Source of the DNA: Osmia lignaria lignaria
Lineage: Eukaryota; Arthropoda; Insecta; Hymenoptera; Megachilidae
DNA: 64,000 bases
Assembly: GCF_051020975.1 (NCBI RefSeq)
Contig: NC_135038.1
Coordinates: 7,624,001-7,688,000, forward strand
Reading direction: 5' to 3'
Below the pieces are notes generated by a model, which saw only the letters and a list, made by a program, of their open reading frames with translations, was not told the DNA's origin and ran no database searches. A program made the position numbers and the translations under genes. Below are positions 54,160 to 64,000 of the stretch, piece after piece; the first letter of the stretch is position 1, and each line of letters begins with the position of its first letter.

Positions 54160-54692
54160 GGGTTAGTTTGTTTTAGGGTCCAATCTGTTTTTTTGACGAT
54201 TTGACGGGTTAGGAACAAACGGTGAACAATTTGTGTATCAAAAAGTTACCAATAAATCTAAAAATATACGTAAAAGTTTTAATTGAATATTTAATACAGT
54301 AGAAATGAGACAATTAGTTGATGTTTAATCTGTAAAATTGTATGGGTGAAATTAATTTAAAACTTCTTTATTATGAAATTCAAATAAATTTTAATACTGA
54401 ACTTTCTTTACGATTCCAATTTGTTGAAGTTGTTTTGAAACGATTGACTGACCAATGTTGAACCTTACCACGATGTCCTAAATTGTGATGTGTCGATCAG
54501 AACCGATTAATGTGGTCAGTTGCTGGACATCTGTGGTTTCCAGCCTATCAGAGCGAGGTGTATCTTGGATATCCACTTCTCCTGTACGAAATTTCGGAAA
54601 CCACCACTGACATACACATGAATTCACTTGTTTGTGGCATTGTCCTTTTGATTTTTACTACAAAATGATATTATACTTGTTCGAACACGATG
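54160..54692 (-). mobile_element. Mariner transposase remnant, N-terminal HTH region running into the catalytic domain
   Basis: On the minus strand, 54692-54633 reads HRVRTSIISFCSKNQKDNAT, like the first helix of the mariner DNA-binding domain. After a stop and a frame change, 54606-54397 reads WWFPKFRTGEVDIQDTPRSD, then LTTLIGSDRHITI, a TAG stop, DIVVRFNIGQSIVSKQLQQIG and IVKKVQ. This follows the mariner order WFxxFRxGdfdleDxPRSGRP, then the second HTH and the linker. Below 54397 the match weakens but keeps order: FHPYNFTD (compare WVPHxLTE), CLISTVLNIQLK, FLDLLVT and NRQKNRLDPKTN. The GDEKW segment with the first catalytic Asp is missing. Several in-frame stops and at least one frameshift make it a dead copy. 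The part from 54397 to 54692 is secure; the part from 54160 to 54396 is tentative. Confidence 0.82.
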
Positions 54693-56824
54693 TATTAAAA
54701 AATATCAAGTTTTTGACAACCGCTATGAGATTACTATTCGCATTAAAGTAAGTTACCCACGCTCAAATTCAAAGTTATATGCCATTACATAAATACATAC
54801 AAGATAGGCAATTGTACGGAACAATTTTCCTGAAAAAAAAACAAAATTCAAGCGTCAGTTAAATAAAAATTCACATCAACCGATCATTTCACCAAAAATT
54901 CATCGAAAGCTATCAATTTCTTTTAATCTCTTGTATATCATGGACAACCATCAAACTATTTTTAACCGTAAAAAAAAAAATAGAGAATTTTTTACCAATT
55001 CTGTGAAACGATTCAATCGCTCTTGGTCGAATCGATCCAGTCGAGTCGACCAGTCAGAGTAAACAATTCGAACGAATCGGGTGATTCTCTATTGGTGGAA
55101 GAAAAGCATAAGGAAAGCGACGAAGGAAAGGCGAGGCACGGAAACGTAGGCGCCATTTGCAACAAGACGTCTGAAGATGTGGCTGCAAACAAAGTTGTTG
55201 AAACTCGGTGGTAGTCGTCAGACAGGGCTAACATCGAGGCAAGCGACATCGTGAAGCAACGCGGAGGGATTAGCACAGTTTCTCATGGCAGTTTCGTGAC
55301 TCCTGCCACCGCAGACTCTAATTGTATACCTGTATACCTGCTACATATACACGTGGCTGGCTGCTCTATGGTGTAATCCTAGGAATGATTTGTATTCAGA
55401 GCTCACCAAGGAGATAACGTTACGTCACGATGGCAAGCATTCTAATTGACTGTATTAAGAATAGGCTTCAGAAAGTCAATCATACGTTAAAGAACATTTA
55501 ATCTCCAAAGAATTCAACATTGCCTTACTTCGTCCATTTGCTTCAAACATAAATTATTTATAACAAAAATTTGGTAATATTGTATTAGGGACACGAGAAA
55601 AATAATATGAGCCATCTAGAAGATCCATTTCCTAAATTTTTTCATATTTTAGTACCATTTAGTTTAACCCCCAGATGACGGACCATGGAGAGAGGCACGA
55701 TTTTAATTTTGTACCTCATATGATTATCATTTTCTACATTGTACACTATTCGTTTAAAAATTATTAGAATCTAAATAATATTTGGTATGAATCTAAGTGT
55801 TTCTTATAACATTTAGTGAAATCTTTAAAACATTTTGTAAAATCTACTTCCAGCATCTAAATCTATGGAACATGTACGATAATGGAAAATTTGTGAATAA
55901 TCAACCTTCAATGCATTCAGATATTTATGTGTATCTGCTATGTTCACGGTGAATTTAGTGGATGATTTTAGAATTCCATTATTCATCGCGTTTGCCTATT
56001 CACCAACAATTCTATGGTGTAAAATGTACTTTTGCATCGTAGAAACTCGTAATGCATCATGAATTTACAATTACATGGTTGGTATGTTTCAAATAATTTC
56101 TACCCTTGCTACGAGCAAAGTGAGCCTGATTGTTATGCGGTTACCAACCCCGTGGAACTTTCAAAATCGACACTAATGCATACCGGTGGAGTTTGATAAA
56201 AGCTATCGTATAAAACCATTAACAATTGTTACAATTTTCTTACCAAAAATTGATTGTGGTTTATTTCATTTTATCGAAATACTGGGGGACACAATAGCTT
56301 TGATATTTTAAAATGCACGCTATTGTTCCTGGTGTTGTGCCAGGAATTTCACCACGTGTCTTGAATATTTAACATTTTGGGAATTTTACAATCGCCATCT
56401 GCATTTACACCCTGTTTGTAAACAAAATAAACGTGGACATATTGATCAACAAGAGTAAATTGAGTTTTTTTGCAGTGAATAGTTTTCATTTTACGGTTAT
56501 TGTTCAATTGATTTTTAAAATCTATTTTTTTGCTATTTAGATAATATAAAGAGTTTATAGATTGGAAACATCAAAGGCTAAAAATGAAATTTTCTTTAAA
56601 AAATTGATTAAGACGGTTATAATTTTAAAGCAATCTTTTAAATTTTTATGAATGGAGAAAAAAAATATAACCATGTGTTTGACAAGACCACGTGGTTACG
56701 AGAAATTGGTACACCCGTATGCATAAACATAAGTGTCAACGATGGTTAAGCTAGTCAGAAGTTTGACACCGAGTTCCTGAAACATTCGAGAGATTAACAG
56801 AGTTCCGTAATTGGTTTCATGGCT

Positions 56825-56850
56825 GCCAGCTGCAGCAGCTAGCTGCAATT
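56825..56850. promoter_or_regulatory. E-box and inverted-repeat cluster
   Basis: A CAGCTG E-box is followed by TGCAGC-AGCTA-GCTGCA (56831-56847), so AGCTGC motifs recur on both strands within 26 bp. Another CAGCTG lies near 56959. This is a possible bHLH binding cluster. Confidence 0.25.
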
Positions 56851-57391
56851 GCACGCGTTCGATCGAGTTGCATGTATATCCAACTCCCTAGAGAGGACAT
56901 CGAGTCGACAAATTACGTTTACTTTCGCACTTGGTTTAAATACAGAATGCAACGTTTCAGCTGCAGTCTCTTTGATCTTAGAAGTTAGTGGATCAGGTTA
57001 AAAGAAAGATTGTTTTAAATTTACATTTCATTTTAATGACAATCTTAATAGATAATTTAATATGACTTTGACAATTAGAAATCTATTGAAATTAAAATGG
57101 AGAAATTATAGAAAATAGAAACTTATAGAACATGTATTGTAATTTATAAAATGCGGATATAACAATTCTTATGATTATTATTTAAAATAATTGTGAGGGT
57201 AGTTTATTCTAATGAAGATATTAGAAATAATTTATATCACTCATTATAATAATGTTCATAACGAGGTATCATTTATTAAGCAATTAAGAGTAATACATGT
57301 TTCAGTGGATTCCGAAATTCTAAAGTGAATATACAGCATGAGAGTATGCATTAAAATTAGTTGGAAAATTAATTACGTTGAATTACAATTC

Positions 57392-57480
57392 GCAGAAAAT
57401 ATGTTATTAATTATTAATTAAGTATCTCTCAAAACTATGATAATTTAAATGTAAACTATGATAAACGTTATTTAGAAATT
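57392..57480 (+). repeat. Diverged dispersed repeat, copy 1
   Basis: GCAGAAAAT, then AATTAAGTATCTCTC, AAAACTATGATAATTTAAA and GTAAACTA appear in the same order and strand as in the copy near 63811. This copy carries about 16 extra bases after GCAGAAAAT. The similarity fades around 57480, with a possible weak continuation (GAAGCAGATGTTT) near 57538. Confidence 0.55.
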
Positions 57481-59029
57481 AAATTACATAATATAACAAT
57501 ATCAAAAAGCTTAATACAAAAAGGAGAACAATAATCGAAGCAGATGTTTAATTTGAAAAAGTTCGAGGCTGAGTAATCCGTTGAGAAATTGTAAACAGTG
57601 TTTGTAAGAAGCCTCGGAGGCTCTCGATCATTTCAAAATAAATCCTCACCTTGTTTATCTCTCACTTTATTTACAACTGGGACTTACATAGCTTCGAAAC
57701 AGGGTCAGTTGGTGTTCGTCTCGCGTCGCGTGAACACCTCGTACGAAATTATAACGCGTACGTGTGTTTCCTTAATTATTTACATTATTTTAAAACGTGA
57801 GTGCATTAATAGATATACTTATTTTGACATCGTTAATAGTATTTAACTATGATCTTTTAATGAGAAATTTAAATGTAAATTTCGACTTACAAGAACAGAA
57901 TTTAAAATCTGTTGCACATTAAAATCTTAGCGAGTTTTATTGATACCATATTCCGTAATTTCGTGCAGCATCGGGAAGATAATATTGCACCCGTATTTGA
58001 AATTGGAGTACCGTCTTCAATCTTCGTTTGAGTGCTGTCTTGAACTAGTTTTGATAGAGTTAAGTGATATTCCGCGGTGAAAGTGTTGGTACTCTTCGAT
58101 AATCTTCTCATTGACAACTTGCTACATTGCTTCGACGAGTGCTCTCCTCCGAATATACGAAAACTTTTCAACTTTTGATAAGGTAAGAATATCAATTACA
58201 CCGTTATTAATATTATAATTATAGAATATTTGATTGTTTCACTGGAACAAATGTAAAGATCCTGGAAAACTTTTCTAATTTAATCTTCCTAGAGGCAAAT
58301 CAATCAACAACTACTTTATTTTTACAATTAGTTTCTTCTTAAAATTAAATTTCGTCTTTCATAAAATTTGATTTTCAAAAAACTCAATTTTGAAAATCTC
58401 TGAATCGGTGACAATTTAATATAAGAATCAAAGAAATATTCGCATACCTTGCAGTTCCATTAAAATCGAAAATAGAAGTATGGTTATCATCTTTTTTAAA
58501 TGGAAGTCGGTTTTTCCTCGTCGAGAAAGACGAAAGATAATCTTGGTCGGATTTTTGCGGTAAAAAGACAGAGAAATTGGTCGAAATGAAACACGAACGA
58601 AAGTATAGGCGGAAATTGCTGCGGGCACGTAACAAAATCTGTCAGGAGATGAGATTTTCAAGGAAGCCGGTTATGTATGCTGCAAGAATGAACGACGAGA
58701 CCGGTGGAAAACGAGTTTCCCTGGTGCTAACAATAAAAGCCCGTCCGTTTCGAGATGAAAGGGATTTCCAAGTTAGTTCTTAAATTTCCGTCCTGCGATT
58801 CGAACGAAAAGACCGCGAAGAGATTCGAAATCCGTTTTATAATTACTCAGGGTAAAAGCGTGAAATCGGTCGGAAACGAAATTTTTATGAAATTTTCAAT
58901 CGTGATTTTCATTCTTTCAACTTTCTCGTCGTTATCGTTCACATCAAAATTTATCTATTTTTGCATTTTGAATTATTTTATTTTCGACTATAAGACGACG
59001 GTCTGAATACTCAAACCCATCTCACAGGA

Positions 59030-59340
59030 TTTGGAGAAACACGCGAGGCGTATAATTCTGCGCCAGCTCGGTTCGTCGCATAATACGCGCGAACCGCAGA
59101 AAATAGCCGCGTAGACAGACGCGAGCGTGTAGAAGCGGAGCTTAGAGAATTACGAGCTCCTTCGCCTTCTCTTTGCGGACCAACAGCCAAGGCTCAAAGG
59201 AGAACCTGTAGAAATTCAGTAAACGTGTCCTGGATGACCGACTGTGTGCGTTTCACACTTGCATCCGCGTATTTCTCCCATGTGTAGTCGTTGAATGTTT
59301 GGTGTACCTGGCTTACAAGGGGTCGGCCATGGTCGAGTCA
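59030..59340. other. CpG-rich patch, possible promoter or regulatory element
   Basis: This is one of the most CG-dense blocks of the window (ACGCGAGGCG, ATACGCGCGAACCGC, GACGCGAGCGTG). It includes an inverted repeat CGGTTCG (59069-59075) / CGAACCG (59090-59096). No TATA-like element or convincing open frame accompanies it, so promoter activity is only a possibility. Confidence 0.35.
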
Positions 59341-60473
59341 GCTTTTAAGCTCGTTGCTCATCTACGTGAATTTACAGAGCCTCTATTCGTCTTTGTCTTT
59401 ACGCCTCTATATATCATCACTGTTTGTCTGTTTAGTTAACCGGATGTAAAAAGAATAGTTAAGAATGAACTGGATATTAATTAAGAAAATGTCAAGTGCA
59501 TTAACTTTTTGCTGTCTTAGGAGGGTAGCGAAAGTGAATCAGTGAAACTGTTTTTCTAAAAAATGATTGTTTATTTATATGTTTATACAGGCTAGTAGAA
59601 AAGTTCGTCTTTAGATAATTAATATCCTTCATTTATTTTCTTCAATTTTAATCAAGGCACTTAGAACTAAAAGGATGCAAGTGACATTTTCATTTTCTTT
59701 TTTCTTTTCTGTTTACAATATTATATTTAAGGATTTAATTAACGGTGTCTGTTCTTAATTTATGAATTTTAAGAAATGCCACTTGTACTTTAATTTTCAA
59801 TTTCAATTACTTCGAAAATTTCATGTAAGTAGTTGAAGAGGTGACGAAAATGCAGTTTCACTGATTATTATCGTTCTTAACACGAAAGTATAATTGCCAG
59901 CTACAGAGAAGAACGGTCAGTTGTAGGATAGAAACGTTGTATAATTGGCCTAACGCCAGCACAAGGGCAATTAGTCTGCAATGATAATTTTCTCGAACAG
60001 CAAGCATTAGCCTAGTTCTTGGGCTTCGTGCTAGGGTGCATAATCGAGGGTAACTTTCTCTTTTTCACTTCGCAATCTGTTCCCCTTATCTGGACCCTTG
60101 GCTGTACGCCTCGATTCGCCTTTTATTCCCGGCTCTGAATTGCATAAATGACCCATCCAGTCGAAACTCGAGAGTGACACTCGTGAGACGGTCGACGAAA
60201 AGTTTGAAAGGAGCTGTCAAGTAGGCGGGTGTTAACGTTTCATCGGGCCACTTGCTGAGAATTACTTCAAGTTTTACTGAATCTTTCACGGTTTCAGATA
60301 CAAGAAGTAGAAAATTTTAAATTAATACTGCTTCTGAAATCAGAGCGCTTTTGGTCTAAATTACAAAGGAAGCATGTTCCTCTTGGATTCTTATCTTTTA
60401 GGATTCGTTTTGATTAAACATATTTCTGCTGTTTTAAATAAATAGACTTGTGGAGTTTAAGTATCTAAACTTT

Positions 60474-60540
60474 TTAAGAACCTTAAGTTCTTAAGAGTTT
60501 GAGAACCTAAGGGTCTGAGACTTAAGGGTTTTATTTAATA
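60474..60540. repeat. Hairpin followed by imperfect AAGGGTYTGAGA / CTTAAG repeats
   Basis: TTAAGAAC (60474-60481) and GTTCTTAA (60487-60494) form a perfect 8-bp stem around a CTTAA loop. They are followed by repeated CTAAGGGT, GAGAC and TTAAGGGTTT motifs. The sequence is noncoding. Confidence 0.6.
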
Positions 60541-62742
60541 TTTAATATAAAATAATAATTAAAAGTTATGCATTTTAATGAAAATTTTGGACTTATTTAT
60601 TATACTAATCTTTACTATGAAATATAATACTAGTGAATGTTTATTGTACATATAGTTAAATTAAATTAAAACAAGAAAGCTTCTAGTTGAAGAGAATTAA
60701 GTTAGTTTCCTGATTCCCTAATATTAAAACATATAATTAGCATGAAATAGTTGTTAGTGTTGAACCTGAGGGTAAAGTGTGCACGGTCCACGAGTTACCT
60801 AGTAAATCATACATGCAGGATAGTAGTAACTATAAACTAGATTTATCAGAATCAGGATACTCTCCAGCGTGAACGAACTAGTTTCTGAGTTGTATTAGAT
60901 CCTGTGTATGTTGATTGGATGAAAGAAAACATAAAGAAATTTGAAAATATTTAAGTTATTGTGCAGACTAATTAATTTTAATTAATTACTCTTAATATTT
61001 AACCAATGATATTGAATGACAAATTAAGAAAATCATTATCTCTATTCTTAATTGTATTAGAACGTGTCTGACCAAATACCCTAATTTTCACTGCAGCAGT
61101 TGACGTGCTAATGCGTAATTAAAATCAGATTTCGACGATCAATTCGCGTTTAAGTTTGTGACAAGACGTGTCTAATACAATCCAATTCAGATTTTGCTAA
61201 ATAGGACGCATAATAGGTTCCCACGGTTATTACCTATTCCCATTACGTTCGTCATTCCCAGCGATAATTGCCGCTGCGTTAGCGCTTCGAATGGCCGTGG
61301 TTGTTAATGAAATTTTATGGAGCTTGCACTTAAACTTGTCCCATCAATATTCATGGATGAACTTCCGTTTCTACTCGAAATAAATACTACCGAATTACCA
61401 TTGGAATTTGGTGGTAAATATTTTTTATTCATTTAACGAATCCATCTTTGCAAATGGATAAAATAATTTCGATATAAAATTCATGAAGTTAAGAAAATTA
61501 AAAATTATTCTCGGGTGGTTGATACATTTTAGGGAGGCTGTATCAAGAATCATGACTGGAGTTTTAAAACATGGCGATCGATGCTAACGATTTAAAAAGT
61601 ATATAAATATTTTTTGCCCCAAATTATGGAAGAGTATCCTCTTCAAATTAGCATAAACGTTTAAAGGAATTTGAATAAGTATTGCACAGTTTACTAACAA
61701 CGTTTACGAACGAACTTGTTTAGAATTAGAATTAAATAGAAGTTGGTTAGGTTTTTTCCTACAAAAGAACTTTACTTTATCTCTGTTCTTGGCAAGGTTT
61801 ATCACACAATCTTGAAACTGGTTAAATGTTTGCCTTAAAACGAGGGAAAAAAACACGTGAAGGAACGCTTGTGTTAACTTGAATATTCAGGCGCAAGTAG
61901 ATAAGTCGGTATCTGGTCAGACACTCTTGCCAAGTTTCGCTGGTGTTCTTAATTTCAAGCTTTTCTCCCATCCAACTGTTTTGTAAATGTATTATTGCAG
62001 TAAACATTATGTGTCTCTTACTTACCTCTACATTTTATTATTATCTGTATATTTTTTTTCCTAGTTTTACAAATAAGTTTTATAATTAAAATATATTGGA
62101 TTTTAAAGAACATTAAGTTTCTTTTTTATATATTAATTTATTATATACCAATTTTAGACAATTAATTTACACATTCTCTATTGGAAAAATTCAAAAATTT
62201 ATTAATACTAAAAGCTACTATCTTATTTTTGGTAAATACAGATAATTTACATGTTATATGTAATGACTTTTCAATTGAAGTTTTTTAATTAACATAAAAT
62301 TTGATTTAATTCTTATTTAAGTCATTATAAAATAAAACCCAAGTAACATACTATATAGTTATTTGTTCCTTGGTTCTTGGTATTTTTCGATCGCTAGTGA
62401 GAGAAATGTGGATATAAGAAACTATTGATACATTCTGGTAGAATTTTAAGAAAATTGCTGTTTGAAAATTGAAGAACCTCACGCGGATCGAATACGGGAA
62501 ACCATATAAGGAGAAATGTGATTTAGAGAACGTGGAAAGCGATTGCTCTATAAAAATTGTGCGAGGTGAAGGCTACAGCGTAGAAATCAGATCTATATCC
62601 TGTAGTTTCTATCTGATTTCTTTCTTTCGTTTCAAACTATCTCCAAAGCTGTTGTTGAGAACAATATCTTAGAAGTTATTGTTTGAATATCCTATATTTA
62701 CAATAGAAATAAATATTGAATAATCTATAATGTATAGGAATT

Positions 62743-62759
62743 AAAAATTTGAAATTTTT
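62743..62759. repeat. 17-base A/T palindrome
   Basis: AAAAATTT and AAATTTTT form a perfect inverted repeat around a single G, within AT-rich noncoding DNA. Probably a chance low-complexity structure. Confidence 0.5.
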
Positions 62760-63376
62760 GGACTTTGTAGAAATGAAAATTTAAGCAACTGAAAAATTTT
62801 TATTTTTGTTAACAACTTTTCTTCAACCTTCCACAATTTAAAAATTGTTTAATTTCTACTTTGATTTAAAGATTCCAAGATCCTTAATTCTAATATGATA
62901 ATCTAATACTTCAAATATTTCAAAATCATTTTGTATTTTTTGATTTTATCTTCTATAACTCAAACAAAAATTTAAATATAAAGTAAAAGCAAAAGTTCAC
63001 AAAATGTCTCGCCGTCAGTATCGAACGAGAACAAAAAAGAACCCCGTGACTTCGCATTTAAGAAGCATCGTTCGGTACAATCGTCAACATTGTCGCGAAC
63101 ACGAAGGGAAATTAATTACGAAGTTTCTTCTGAAAGAAGTTGGGGCATTTTTCATCGCGCCGACATCGACGGAACAAATAATTCCAGCTACGTGCGAACG
63201 CTCTCTAAAAAGATGAAAAATGACGGTGGATGACGCGCAATGAAAGCCAATGAACAATCGGTGGTTGAATGGCGGTCGCGAAATATCGTGTACAACGAGG
63301 GGGAAATTATTATTGGCCTCGTGACATTTAATTGTCGTTTCAACGAGCTCTATTGTTCTGTCTAACTCGTTGTGCC

Positions 63377-63401
63377 TTTTTTTTCTTTTTTTTTTTTTTT
63401 T
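63377..63401. repeat. 25-base T tract with one C
   Basis: Eight T residues, one C and sixteen T residues follow each other. On the minus strand this encodes the lysine-rich start of a chance open frame. No processed gene copy was recognised next to it. Confidence 0.85.
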
Positions 63402-63810
63402 CACTTTTCCTTTACTTTTTTAAAACACACATTTGACCGTCACGCGCTTCGTTTCGAAGGATCGGGAATAAAAGCAAGAAGGCAAAGGATTGTTCGAAAG
63501 TTCACTTTATAACGCACATTAAGACAGCACAGTGTTTACGGTGATCGTAAACTTGCGATGCACATATCGCAACCGAGCACATAATGCACCCATGAAAGTG
63601 GCCGGTGTTTCGTCGTTGCTGAGAGAGCTGCAGCTGACGAATAATAAAAGCTTGCCGCTCGTGTTCCATTTTCCGCCTTGTTCATCCCTTATCTCACCGT
63701 GTTAACATTCGACATTATGCGTCTAGAAAATATTAGAAACTCGTTACTTTTCTTCGAAATTAACTATTTCTAATTCCACGCAAAATATAAGAGTACGTGT
63801 TAATTTATTT

Positions 63811-63872
63811 GCAGAAAATAAATTAAATATCTCTGAAACTATAATAATTTAAACGTAAACTAATATAAATAT
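63811..63872 (+). repeat. Diverged dispersed repeat, copy 2
   Basis: GCAGAAAATAAATTAAATAT, then CTCTGAAACTATAATAATTT, then AAACGTAAACTA closely parallels the copy at 57392-57480. A GAAGCAAATGTTT at about 63879 matches GAAGCAGATGTTT beyond copy 1. The family is unknown, and no ends or coding capacity were seen. Confidence 0.55.
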
Positions 63873-64000
63873 TATATGAAGCAAATGTTTGAAAGAGTAG
63901 GTGAAAAAATAATACAAAATTAATTTATTATTCTACTTTCTGATTTAAATTTTCCACTTATTACGCAATCAAATTAATATAATACTGAAGTTATAATATT

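Larger units (their letters stand above)
54693..64000 (+). other. Noncoding stretch, presumed intron or flanking DNA
   Basis: AT-rich DNA with CpG-richer patches (about 55013-55320, 58560-58890, 59030-59340, 63000-63310). Open frames do not exceed 106 codons, and the longest minus frame (63084-63404) starts inside the T tract, hence its lysine-rich beginning. No Ig2, transmembrane or GPI-signal exon of dpr was recognised. Confidence 0.5.

Noticed and set aside
59226..59237. GTGTCCTGGATG, identical to the first 12 bases of the dpr exon
   Set aside because: Similarity ends there, no acceptor site precedes it, and the frame does not continue as Ig sequence. A 12-base match is expected by chance at this scale.

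Overview
This window looks like AT-rich eukaryotic noncoding DNA from an insect, and it is not prokaryotic. It has no operons, no closely packed open frames, no ribosome binding sites, and long A/T tracts throughout. It holds one clear spliced exon of an insect-type immunoglobulin-superfamily gene and decayed mariner transposons. The mixture of very AT-rich DNA and scattered CpG-rich patches would suit a hymenopteran such as a bee, but that is an inference from base composition only.

Layout. Positions 1-17139 hold no supportable coding exon. They contain one decayed mariner transposase piece (8396-8551, + strand), a foldback-like A/T repeat (10100-10283), a simple TTTCTAAA-type repeat (13435-13495) and CpG-rich patches (about 12000-12470 and 14690-15060). 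Positions 17140-17350 (+) are an internal coding exon of a Dpr-family (defective proboscis extension response) cell-surface protein, encoding the second half of the first Ig domain, with good acceptor and donor sites. Positions 17351-54159 hold no further exon that I can see. They contain A/T simple repeats (18952-19060, 34079-34145), CpG-rich patches, a structured GC-richer block (43632-43890) and several small perfect palindromes or hairpins. Positions 54160-54692 (- strand) are a second, longer mariner remnant with stops and frame changes. Positions 54693-64000 are noncoding, with a CpG-rich patch (59030-59340), a diverged dispersed repeat pair (about 57392-57480 and 63811-63872) and a T tract near 63390.

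How it fits together. The simplest reading is that most or all of the window is intron of one dpr gene on the + strand, since insect dpr genes have very long introns. The upstream exons (signal peptide, first half of Ig1) and downstream exons (Ig2, C-terminus) would then lie outside the window or be too short to recognise here. The open frames of 60-158 codons found elsewhere overlap on both strands, often lack an ATG, show no family motif, and are best read as chance frames in CpG-rich patches. I found no rRNA, no convincing tRNA, no CRISPR array and no evidence of a new multi-gene system. The most interesting leftovers are structured repeats and possible regulatory elements inside the presumed introns.
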